5,330 nt of DNA from Bacteroidota bacterium (GTDB lineage Bacteria; Bacteroidota; Bacteroidia; J057), in the NCBI GenBank assembly GCA_003696875.1, contig RFHL01000134.1:1-5330 (forward strand), given 5' to 3'. Made by a program: the position numbers and the translations under genes. The notes beneath the pieces were generated by a model. That model worked only from the letters and a program-made list of their open reading frames with translations. It did no database searches and was not told the DNA's origin. Below are positions 1 to 5,330 of the stretch, piece after piece. Within the stretch, counting starts at the first letter, position 1. Each line of letters begins with the position of its first letter.

Positions 1-1256
1 ACAAACTGCACGCCCTCGGCCCGGCCCTCGAAGTCGTCGCGCCACCGCTGCAACTCATGCAGCAGGCCGCTGGGGTCGCGGGTGACCTCGTTGAAGCCGT
101 CGAGCAGCAGGATGGCCTTGGGGTAGGGGTGGGGCCAGGGGCTGCGTAGCCACTGCTGCAGGGCCGCCCGGGTGGCCTCGCTCAGGGTCGGCTCGCCCAG
201 GTAGCGGTCGGCGAGGTAGGCGAGCAGGAAGTCCTCGGGATGCCTTTTGCCGCGCTCGTTGTAGTCGTTGAGGGCGATGAAGAGGGGCAGGGGCGGGGCG
301 TCGAGGTAGGCCTCCCAGAGCTTGACCATGGAGACGGTCTTGCCCTGCCCGCCCTCACCGATGATGAGGCAGTGGCGGATGTCCCGGCCCCAGAGCTGCT
401 CCACGGTCTCCCGGCGGCCGAGCTGCTGCCCTTCGAAGCCGATCAGGTTCTCCGGCAAGAAGTCGAAGGCCCCCCGGCGGGGCGCGGCCTCGGTGAGCAG
501 CATCTCCTCAAACTGGGCCAGGTGCAGGCGGCGGCCGGGGGCGGTCTCACGGGCGTAGTAGGCGCGCGTACCGGCACGCAGGCGTTCCCGCAGCGCGTCA
601 TGAGGCGCATCGGCGAGCCGCCAGTCCTTGTCTGCTTGGTTGGGGCAGTAGAGACCCCAGGGGCAGGGGGTCTGCGGGTCTTCGTCCTCCCAGGTCAGGG
701 TCTGGAAGACCCGGGGCCGGGGCCGGCTGCTCTCCAGCTGGATGCGCGCATCCTCGAAGGCTCCGGCCAGGGTGGCCCCGTGTACCAGCCCGCGGTAAAA
801 GGTCTCGCTAAAGGCCCGGGCCCGCGCATCGCCGATGTCGTGGGCCGTGGCGATGACGGCCGGGATGCCAGCGTCCAGCAGGGCCTGCACCTGCCCCTGG
901 GTGGCGCAGGCATTGAGAAAGACCAGCCGCAGACGCGGCGCGTCCTGAAGGAGGGTGACGAGGTTAGGCGCGGCCAGGGTCTGCCCCTGTCCCGGGGCCT
1001 GCTCCAGGTGCAGGGCCTGCCCGTTGCCGTGGCCGGAGAAGTGAAAGAGCAGCAGCCGCTGGCGCACGTCCTGCAGGTCCCGGATCAGGTGCGCCACGCC
1101 GCCGTCAGATACCCGTACATCCAGTGCTCCCGCCTGCTGCTCTGGCTCTAGTACCTGCATGAGCGCGCGCCGCTCGGGTTCCAGGGCGGAGAGGATGCGG
1201 GGCGCTGTGCTGCGGTCGTCGGCAAAAGCCAGTAGGGCCAGGGGGCGCTCAGGCAT
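1..1256 (-). CDS. CHAT-NACHT protein: caspase-like protease fused to a STAND NTPase (3' end missing)
   Basis: Seen: 418 codons read without a stop from ATG 1256-1254 to the left edge. Residues 5-15 form the first CHAT strand (LALLAFADD). HFSGHG at 72-77 supplies the catalytic His76, and LVFLNACAT at 111-119 supplies Cys117. GIPAVIATAHDIGD (130-143), then SETFYRGLVHG and a final helix, complete the CHAT fold near residue 180. A PWGLY segment (199-203) leads into a linker. From about 280 a NACHT NTPase begins, with Walker A GEGGQGKT (300-307) and Walker B ILLLDGFNE (382-390). Known: CHAT proteins are caspase/separase-like cysteine proteases, and NACHT modules are ATP-dependent switches that oligomerise when a C-terminal sensor binds its trigger. 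Inferred: a cytoplasmic, signal-activated protease acting in phage defence or programmed cell death. No TPR repeats precede the CHAT domain. There is no signal peptide. The start is chosen because the ATG at 1263 is in another frame and stops after four codons, and the next in-frame ATG (residue 33) would remove the first strand. Domain calls are firm; substrate and trigger are unknown. Confidence 0.93.
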   Translation of the reverse strand, partial: MPERPLALLAFADDRSTAPRILSALEPERRALMQVLEPEQQAGALDVRVSDGGVAHLIRDLQDVRQRLLLFHFSGHGNGQALHLEQAPGQGQTLAAPNLVTLLQDAPRLRLVFLNACATQGQVQALLDAGIPAVIATAHDIGDARARAFSETFYRGLVHGATLAGAFEDARIQLESSRPRPRVFQTLTWEDEDPQTPCPWGLYCPNQADKDWRLADAPHDALRERLRAGTRAYYARETAPGRRLHLAQFEEMLLTEAAPRRGAFDFLPENLIGFEGQQLGRRETVEQLWGRDIRHCLIIGEGGQGKTVSMVKLWEAYLDAPPLPLFIALNDYNERGKRHPEDFLLAYLADRYLGEPTLSEATRAALQQWLRSPWPHPYPKAILLLDGFNEVTRDPSGLLHELQRWRDDFEGRAEGVQF

Positions 1257-1274
1257 GGGGCATGGTTCTTTGCC

Positions 1275-1300
1275 ACAAGATATAGGTTTTTTGGCGAAAA
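1275..1300 (-). promoter_or_regulatory. Candidate promoter of the CHAT-NACHT gene
   Basis: This AT-rich patch stands out in GC-rich surroundings, just before the CHAT-NACHT start. On the minus strand it holds TATATCTTG (1284-1276), which includes TATCTTGT. That resembles the Bacteroidota -7 box TAnnTTTG in four of six fixed bases. A T-run (1300-1297) lies upstream, but it is closer than the usual -33 spacing, so the match is weak. No Shine-Dalgarno sequence is visible between it and the ATG, which is normal for this phylum. Confidence 0.25.
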
Positions 1301-1314
1301 GAGCATGCTTGGGG

Positions 1315-1356
1315 GTGCCGATTGGGGACTTTCTCCCCCAATACCCAGTCCGGCAC
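1315..1356 (-). promoter_or_regulatory. Nested inverted repeat in the gap upstream of the CHAT-NACHT gene
   Basis: Seen: ATTGGGG (1321-1327) and CCCCAAT (1336-1342) form a perfect 7-bp stem with an 8-base loop. Outside it, GTGCCG (1315-1320) pairs with CGGCAC (1351-1356) across an 8-base bulge. The same segment can fold in another way: GTGCC (1315-1319) plus GGACT (1326-1330) pairs with the unbroken AGTCCGGCAC (1347-1356). The two folds share the outer arms but exclude each other inside. The structure lies between the lipoprotein stop (1396) and the CHAT-NACHT start (1256). No T-run follows it directly on the minus strand, so it is not a standard intrinsic terminator. It could be a bidirectional pause, a 3' stabilising stem for the lipoprotein mRNA, an operator, or part of a leader if transcription starts upstream. 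A DNA-level role is equally possible. Confidence 0.5.
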
Positions 1357-1395
1357 GAGTGGGGAGGGATACGTCCTATGGCCACAGCCTTCGAT

Positions 1396-2286
1396 TTACT
1401 CCCGCCCGTACCCCCGTAGCTGCACCTCGTCCAGCCAGACGGTCACCGGGTCCACGCCCTCGCCATGCGAGGGGTCGGTGGCGGTGTTGCCATTGATCTG
1501 CATGCCTACCTGCAAAAAATCCTCGGTCCAGCCATCGGGGACCTGCGCGGGGCCACAGATGGCCCCGGAGAGGTCATAGCGGGCGCCGTCCAGCTCCAGG
1601 AAGCGATAGGCGACGCCGCCCTCGTACTCGACGCCGGAGAGGATCAGATGATGCCAGCCGCCGTCACTAAGGCAGGTGGTCAGGGGCGGGGAAAAGGATT
1701 GCCAGGCCCGGGGATAGCCGGTCTTGGGGTCGACCTCGTCGTCCCAGTAGCGCCATTCGCCGCTCTTGCTCCACTGCAGCGCCCAGCCATAGGAGTCGGG
1801 TATGCGCACATGCCGCAGGGTAAATTCGATGCCTTCCATCTCGGACAGGTCAGGCAGGCCGCAATCCATCTCGGCCTGCACGTAGAAGTCCAACGCATAG
1901 ACGAGGCTGTCAGCCCGGGCGTAGGGCCAGTTCGCGGCGGTGGGGGCCATGGCCAGGCTGTGGGTGAAAAAGACGTTGTTGTAGGCGTCACCGCCAGTGA
2001 TGGCGCAGCGGAGAAGCGGCCCCTCCCGCCCCGGCCACAGGCCGTGGTCCAGTTCCCAGCGGATTTGGGTGCCCGGATAGATGATGTCTTCGTACACGCC
2101 CCAGCCGGTCGATTGCAGACCGCTCAGACTATCGACAAACCGAAAGCCGGAATCAGGCGCCAGCGGCGCTTCCTCCAACCCTTCATAGGCAAATATCGCC
2201 TCCCGTGCGGGGAGGGCAGGGCCATCAGGCCGGCAGGCCATCAGCATCAGCAGCCAGGGGAGGCCGGAGAAAAGGTGCCGAAACAT
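1396..2286 (-). CDS. Predicted lipoprotein with a concanavalin-like beta-sandwich domain, function unknown
   Basis: Seen: 296 residues. A short positive N-terminus (MFRHLF) precedes a hydrophobic stretch (9-17) ending in LMAC, so Cys18 is the likely lipidated residue. Met at the -2 position makes this lipobox less than ideal. The mature part has no membrane segment. It alternates polar and aromatic strands typical of jelly-roll domains: LVYALDFYVQAEM (128-140), GWALQWSKSGEWRYW (167-181), DGGWHHLILSGVEYEG (208-223), a strand with LELDG (230-234), and a closing VTVWLDEVQL (281-290). Four further cysteines (94, 142, 205, 244) could form two disulfides, which fits an exported protein. Known: strands of the WHHL...LDG...VWLDEV type are common in concanavalin/LamG-like lectin and glycanase folds. 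Inferred: a surface or periplasmic glycan- or ligand-binding protein. No catalytic motif is recognised, so no enzyme activity is claimed. Gaps of about 140 bases on both sides argue against tight operon linkage. The coding call is firm; the fold is moderate. Confidence 0.8.
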   Translation of the reverse strand: MFRHLFSGLPWLLMLMACRPDGPALPAREAIFAYEGLEEAPLAPDSGFRFVDSLSGLQSTGWGVYEDIIYPGTQIRWELDHGLWPGREGPLLRCAITGGDAYNNVFFTHSLAMAPTAANWPYARADSLVYALDFYVQAEMDCGLPDLSEMEGIEFTLRHVRIPDSYGWALQWSKSGEWRYWDDEVDPKTGYPRAWQSFSPPLTTCLSDGGWHHLILSGVEYEGGVAYRFLELDGARYDLSGAICGPAQVPDGWTEDFLQVGMQINGNTATDPSHGEGVDPVTVWLDEVQLRGYGRE

Positions 2287-2290
2287 AGCC

Positions 2291-2321
2291 CCAAGATAGC
2301 CCCGCCCGCAGGCAGGCCCAA
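2291..2321 (-). promoter_or_regulatory. Candidate Bacteroidota-type promoter of the lipoprotein gene
   Basis: On the minus strand TTG (2321-2319) is followed by 20 bases and then TATCTTGG (2298-2291). The latter matches the -7 box TAnnTTTG in five of six fixed bases, at a spacing usual for the -33/-7 promoters of Bacteroidota. Transcription would begin at or a few bases before the ATG at 2286-2284, giving a leaderless or nearly leaderless mRNA. The box sits inside an 8-base direct repeat, GGGGCTAT (2303-2296 and 2292-2285). The second copy runs into the start codon. Confidence 0.4.
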
Positions 2322-2349
2322 GCCCATTTCGGGGTCGCTCTTACGTGGG

Positions 2350-2377
2350 GAGAAGCGAGAGCCGAGATACGAGATGC
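2350..2377. repeat. Four tandem heptamers, consensus GAGAnnC
   Basis: Four units follow one another without gaps: GAGAAGC (2350-2356), GAGAGCC (2357-2363), GAGATAC (2364-2370) and GAGATGC (2371-2377). Positions 1-4 and 7 are identical in all units; positions 5 and 6 vary. The array lies in the non-coding gap downstream of the permease gene. Short tandem repeats of this kind are known between genes of several bacterial groups. Its role here is not known. Confidence 0.75.
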
Positions 2378-2420
2378 GTTTCTCTCTGACAGCAACGCGG
2401 TCTCTCCTCTCTCATCTGAC
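2376..2420. repeat. Pyrimidine-rich tract with a small inverted repeat and two TCTGAC-ended copies
   Basis: Directly after the heptamers, the plus strand turns from purine-rich to pyrimidine-rich. GCGTT (2376-2380) can pair with AACGC (2394-2398) around a 13-base loop. CTCTCTGAC (ending 2390) is echoed by CTCATCTGAC (ending 2420), 30 bases further on. GAGAG in the heptamer array (2357-2361) is complementary to CTCTC at 2402-2406 and 2409-2413, so a larger imperfect stem over the whole gap is possible. On the minus strand this follows the permease stop codon, so it may act as its 3' mRNA end. However, there is no T-run, and a terminator call would not be justified. Confidence 0.4.
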
Positions 2421-2427
2421 CTCTTCT

Positions 2428-4833
2428 TTATTCATCCCGCAGGGCCAGGACCGGATCGGTGTAGCCGGCGCGGAGGGACTGGAACAAGACCGTGCCGAGG
2501 GCCACGACGAGGACCAGGACCGAGCCCAGCAGGAAGAAGGCCCAGGGAAACTCGATGCGATAGGCGAAGTTTTCCAACCAGGCGTAGAGGGCAAAGCCGG
2601 CCACCGGCCAGGCAATCAGATTGGCGATGAGGACCAGGCGCAGGTAGTCCATGGCGAGGAGCCCCACGATGCCGGAGACACTGGCACCCAACACCTTGCG
2701 GATGCCGATCTCCTGCCGCCGCTGCTCGGCGGTGAAGGAGGCCAGGGCAAAAAGGCCCAGGCAGGCGATGAAGATCGCCAGCAGGGAGAAGTAGCCTACC
2801 AGATCGCCCAGGCGATCTTCGGACTGGTACAGCGCTTGGATGCGGCTGTTCAGGAAGGAATATTCGAAGGGATGCTCCGGGCTGCTTTGCGCCCAGACCT
2901 GTTCCAGATGGGCCAGGGTTTCGGGGATGTTTTGCCCGCTGATCCGCACGGCGAGGTTTTTGGTAAAAAAGCTGCCCAGTGGCCCGCCGACCATGTCGAG
3001 CACGAAGGGGCGGATCTTGTCCTTGAGCGAGACGGCGTGAAAGTCCCGTACCACCCCGATCACGCGCTCCCGCCCGTGCGGGGTGTAGAGCTGCTGCCCG
3101 ATGGCGTCGGCGGGGCTGCCCCAGCCCCGCTCCCGGACCATGGCTTCATTGACCACCACAGCCAGGGTATCGTCGGTGGGATGATCCCGGCTGAAGCCGC
3201 GCCCGGCGACGAGCTCCAGGTCAAAGGTCTCCAGGAAATATTCGTCCACGATCAGGCTGGGAAAGTAGATCCAGCGTCCCGGCTCCATGCCGGCGTAGTT
3301 GTACTCATGCACATTGTGGTGCACGCCGATGATCTCGTTCATCTTGGTGACGCCCTTCACATCCTGGCTGCGCAAAAAGCCTTCGCGCAGTACCTCCAGC
3401 TTGGGGAGCAGGTCCGGCTTGAGGGGTACCACCAGCACCTGCTCCCGGGCAAAGCCGGTATCGGCGCTTTTCAGAAAGGTAAATTGCCGGTAAATAACCG
3501 AGGTGGCGATGATGAGGGCCAGCGAGATGCTGAACTGCAGCACGACCAGGCCCCGGCGAAAAAGCTGCTCCCGGCGGCTCGCCCGGACCTTGCCCTTCAG
3601 GACCTGCGCCGGCCGGAAGGCCGAGAGGTAGTAGGCCGGGTACAGGCCCGCCCCGATGCCTACCACCAGACCGGTCCCCAGAAAGGCCAGCAGGAAGGCC
3701 GGCTCCGTCAGCAGCTCGCCCGACAGGCTTTTGCCGGCCAGTTGATTGAAGAAGGGCAGGCCCAACTCCAGAAACAGAAAGGACAATAGCAGGGCGATGC
3801 CCGTCAGCATAAGCGATTCGCCCAAAAACTGCCGCACCAGCCCCCCCCGATGCGCCCCCAGTACCTTGCGCATGCCCACCTCCCGGGCCCGCCGGGCTGA
3901 GCGGGCCGTGGCGAGGTTCACGAAGTTGATGCCGGCGATGAGCAGGATAAAAGCCCCGATCAGGGCAAAGATCAGCACATTGTTGGCGTCGCCGTTAGGG
4001 GTGATTTCGTAGTCCAGATGGGAGTGAAGGTGAATGTCGGTCAGTGGCTGCAGGTAGTGGGTGATCTGCGGGCGGATGAAATCCGGGTAGTATTTGTCGA
4101 TAAATATCGGGAACTGGGCCTCAAGCTCGGCTGGACTCACCCCTTCACGCAGCAGCACATAGGTCCAGTTGGGGTTCCAGACCCAGTTGCGCTCCAGGGC
4201 CTGCCCCAGGTAAGGAACCAGGGTCGCGTAGGAGATGAAGGCCTCAAAATGGAAGTGGCTTTGCGGGGGAATGTCGCCAAACACACCGGTCACCTGCAGG
4301 GGCGTTTGCCCCTCATAGACAATTTGCTGTCCCATGGGGTCTTCTTCCCCGAAGTACTTCCTGGCCATTGCCTGCGAGATCACGATCTTGTTGGGGCCGT
4401 GGAGAGCACTGCCCGGATCTCCCGCCGCCAGCGGAAAGTCAAAGACTTTAAAGACCGAAGAGTCTACAAAGAAGACTTCCTGCTGGGCAAATTTCCGGTC
4501 CCCTACCCGCAAGGTGCGGGTCTCTGTTTGCCAGTCAAAAAAACGCACCACCTCCTCGACCAGTTGGGGGTAGTCATTGGCCAGGGCCGGGCCGGTGGGG
4601 AAAGGATTACTCGAGGACTCCTCGCCCTGCCCTTCCAGATCAATTTTCTCCACCAGCCGGTAGATGCGGTCGGCCTGGCTGTGGTATCGGTCATAGCGAT
4701 ACTCATCCTGCACATAGAGCATGATCCACACAAAGCAGGTCAGCCCGGTGGCCAGCCCCAGGATGTTGATGAAGGAGTAGCGTTTGTTGCGCAGGAAGTT
4801 GCGCCAGGCGATGATGAGGTAGTTGCGCAGCAT
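2428..4833 (-). CDS. ABC transporter permease, MacB/FtsX family (801 residues)
   Basis: Seen: the protein is a duplicated unit. The N-terminus LRNYLIIAWRNFLRNK leads into membrane segment 1 (about 21-41). A large extracytoplasmic domain (about 45-265) follows, then segments near 285-306, 338-358 and 380-402. The second half repeats this: a segment at 428-448, an extracytoplasmic domain (about 450-660), and segments near 680-700, 728-750 and 762-785. RRAREVGMRKVLGAHRG (314-330) and RRQEIGIRKVLGAS (705-718) are the paired cytoplasmic signatures of FtsX-type permeases. Known: such proteins use ATP hydrolysis by a separate ATPase to drive mechanical work or export across the envelope rather than import. 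No ATPase gene adjoins it here, which is common for these permeases in Bacteroidota; the substrate cannot be told. The start is ATG 4833-4831, which gives the conserved family N-terminus at once. An in-frame TTG eight codons upstream adds nothing recognisable. No Shine-Dalgarno sequence precedes it. The frame is intact throughout. Confidence 0.95.
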   Translation of the reverse strand: MLRNYLIIAWRNFLRNKRYSFINILGLATGLTCFVWIMLYVQDEYRYDRYHSQADRIYRLVEKIDLEGQGEESSSNPFPTGPALANDYPQLVEEVVRFFDWQTETRTLRVGDRKFAQQEVFFVDSSVFKVFDFPLAAGDPGSALHGPNKIVISQAMARKYFGEEDPMGQQIVYEGQTPLQVTGVFGDIPPQSHFHFEAFISYATLVPYLGQALERNWVWNPNWTYVLLREGVSPAELEAQFPIFIDKYYPDFIRPQITHYLQPLTDIHLHSHLDYEITPNGDANNVLIFALIGAFILLIAGINFVNLATARSARRAREVGMRKVLGAHRGGLVRQFLGESLMLTGIALLLSFLFLELGLPFFNQLAGKSLSGELLTEPAFLLAFLGTGLVVGIGAGLYPAYYLSAFRPAQVLKGKVRASRREQLFRRGLVVLQFSISLALIIATSVIYRQFTFLKSADTGFAREQVLVVPLKPDLLPKLEVLREGFLRSQDVKGVTKMNEIIGVHHNVHEYNYAGMEPGRWIYFPSLIVDEYFLETFDLELVAGRGFSRDHPTDDTLAVVVNEAMVRERGWGSPADAIGQQLYTPHGRERVIGVVRDFHAVSLKDKIRPFVLDMVGGPLGSFFTKNLAVRISGQNIPETLAHLEQVWAQSSPEHPFEYSFLNSRIQALYQSEDRLGDLVGYFSLLAIFIACLGLFALASFTAEQRRQEIGIRKVLGASVSGIVGLLAMDYLRLVLIANLIAWPVAGFALYAWLENFAYRIEFPWAFFLLGSVLVLVVALGTVLFQSLRAGYTDPVLALRDE

Positions 4834-4977
4834 GATAGAGGAGGGAAAATGAGCCAAAAGAAAGCATGTCGGGTCAGCCCGTAGGACCTGCTATTTCCCA
4901 AGGTACAGCAAATCACCGCTACCCGCCCGCACGTTTCCCTTTCTGGCAACTTCAACCAGCCTCCTACCCGGAATTCG
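4834..4977. other. Gap between carboxypeptidase and permease, with a weak promoter candidate
   Basis: This 144-base non-coding stretch must hold the permease's promoter if that gene is transcribed alone. The best candidate on the minus strand is TACCTTGG (4905-4898), five of six fixed bases of the Bacteroidota -7 box, which would give a leader of about 60 bases. No TTG or TTTG lies at the expected -33 distance, so the call is weak. The bases before the ATG are pyrimidine-rich and carry no ribosome binding site. No convincing terminator for the carboxypeptidase gene is visible. Confidence 0.25.
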
Positions 4978-5330
4978 CTATTTTCCCTCTGCCAGCCGCA
5001 GCATCAGCGTCTCAAACTTGCGACGCATGGCCCCGGCACTGCAGCTGTAGTAGTTGGCCAGCATGGCAAAGGCCAGCTCACGACCATCGGGCGTAGTCAC
5101 GTAGCCCGCGTAGCCGCGGACCCCGGCGATGTAGCCACTCTTGGCCCGCAGGCGGCCTTCGGCCGCCGTGCCGCGCAGCATACCTTTGAGGGTGCCCGAT
5201 CGCCCGGCTACCGGCAGCGAGGCCTCAAAGGCCTCGGCATAGGGTGCCTGCGCCGTCTTGACCAGAATGTGCGCCAACTGCCAGGTAGAGAGCGCATTGC
5301 CGGGCGATAGCCCGGCTCCGTCTCGGGGGT
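4978..5330 (-). CDS. dacB: D-alanyl-D-alanine carboxypeptidase, S13 (PBP4) family, C-terminal end
   Basis: Seen: 116 codons are open from the right edge to TAG (4980-4978); the start lies outside the window. DGAGLSPGN at the edge matches the conserved DGSGLSxxN region of S13 peptidases, which carries the second active-site motif. GTLKGMLRGTAAEGRLRAKSG follows (GTL at about 5195, KSG at 5142-5134). KSG is the third active-site motif, usually KTG, with the conservative Thr-to-Ser change. GVRGYAGYVTTPDG and LAFAMLANYYSCS complete the penicillin-binding fold. Known: these exported enzymes remove the terminal D-Ala from peptidoglycan peptides, and some also cut cross-links. The first motif (SxxK) and the signal peptide would be upstream of the edge. 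Starting at the in-frame TTG at 5277 is wrong, because it would discard conserved family sequence. The gene is followed by a 144-base gap, so coupling with the permease is unlikely to be tight. Confidence 0.9.
   Translation of the reverse strand, partial: PRDGAGLSPGNALSTWQLAHILVKTAQAPYAEAFEASLPVAGRSGTLKGMLRGTAAEGRLRAKSGYIAGVRGYAGYVTTPDGRELAFAMLANYYSCSAGAMRRKFETLMLRLAEGK

Noticed and set aside
240..1151. A 303-codon open frame on the plus strand
   Set aside because: It is antisense to the CHAT-NACHT gene, whose minus-strand reading carries intact catalytic and nucleotide-binding motifs. The plus-strand product is low in complexity and has no family features.
1296..1310. CATGCT followed by CTTTT upstream of the CHAT-NACHT gene, also seen near 4850-4867 before the permease
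   Set aside because: The two copies differ in internal spacing and lie at different distances from their start codons. The shared bases are too few to call a common operator.
1315..1356. Reading the nested hairpin as an intrinsic terminator of the lipoprotein gene
   Set aside because: On the minus strand the stem is followed by a C-run and mixed sequence. The first T-run comes about 15 bases later, too far for a standard terminator.
2350..2377. The heptamers as a CRISPR array or as coding repeats
   Set aside because: The units are only 7 bases, have no spacers, and lie in a gap where no frame on either strand is supported as a gene.
1465..3789. A 774-codon open frame on the plus strand
   Set aside because: It runs antisense through the lipoprotein, the non-coding repeat gap and most of the permease. 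Its product is rich in Gly, Pro, Gln and Ala with no recognisable domain. Long antisense frames are expected in GC-rich DNA, and the two minus-strand genes have clear protein signatures.
4834..4857. TTG start extending the permease by eight residues
   Set aside because: The added residues are not part of the family N-terminus, while the ATG at 4833 begins directly with the conserved LRNYL...WRN segment.
4870..4881. CGGGTCAGCCCG inverted repeat upstream of the permease
   Set aside because: A 4-bp stem with a 4-base loop is too short to separate from chance in GC-rich DNA, and nothing around it extends the pairing.
4018..4884. A 288-codon open frame on the plus strand
   Set aside because: It is antisense to the N-terminal third of the permease and shows no domain, signal peptide or membrane pattern of its own.
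1257..4977. Three intergenic gaps of nearly equal length (139, 141 and 144 bases)
   Set aside because: Their sequences are unrelated apart from the short promoter-like boxes, so the equal lengths look like coincidence rather than inserted copies of one element.

Overview
The window reads as a GC-rich chromosome fragment from a bacterium of the phylum Bacteroidota, possibly a Saprospiria-like lineage. Three things suggest this. The permease is of the long, duplicated MacB/FtsX type that is abundant in that phylum. The genes lack clear Shine-Dalgarno sequences, and three upstream gaps carry TA(T/C)CTTG(G/T) boxes close to the Bacteroidota -7 element. The CHAT protein also matches a family that I know mainly from that phylum. 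The assignment is an inference from gene style, not from a marker gene.

All four genes lie on the minus strand. In the direction of transcription (right to left) they are: the C-terminal end of an S13-family D-alanyl-D-alanine carboxypeptidase (4978-5330, cut by the right edge); an 801-residue ABC-transporter permease of the MacB/FtsX class (2428-4833); a 296-residue predicted lipoprotein with a probable concanavalin-like beta-sandwich (1396-2286); and the first 418 residues of a CHAT-NACHT protein (1-1256, cut by the left edge). The three gaps are 139 to 144 bases long. Each is large enough for its own promoter, so the genes look like separate transcription units rather than one operon.

Three genes concern the cell envelope: peptidoglycan trimming, a membrane permease and a surface or periplasmic lipoprotein. 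The fourth differs in kind. It joins a caspase-like CHAT protease, with an intact His/Cys pair, to a NACHT-type STAND NTPase with intact Walker A and B motifs. That is the layout of a signal-gated protease used in bacterial conflict or programmed cell death. Its sensor region should lie beyond the left edge.

The non-coding DNA holds two structures of interest. One is a nested inverted repeat (1315-1356) just upstream of the CHAT-NACHT gene, which can fold in two mutually exclusive ways. The other is a run of four tandem heptamers of the form GAGAnnC (2350-2377) downstream of the permease. No tRNA, rRNA, CRISPR array or insertion sequence was seen.
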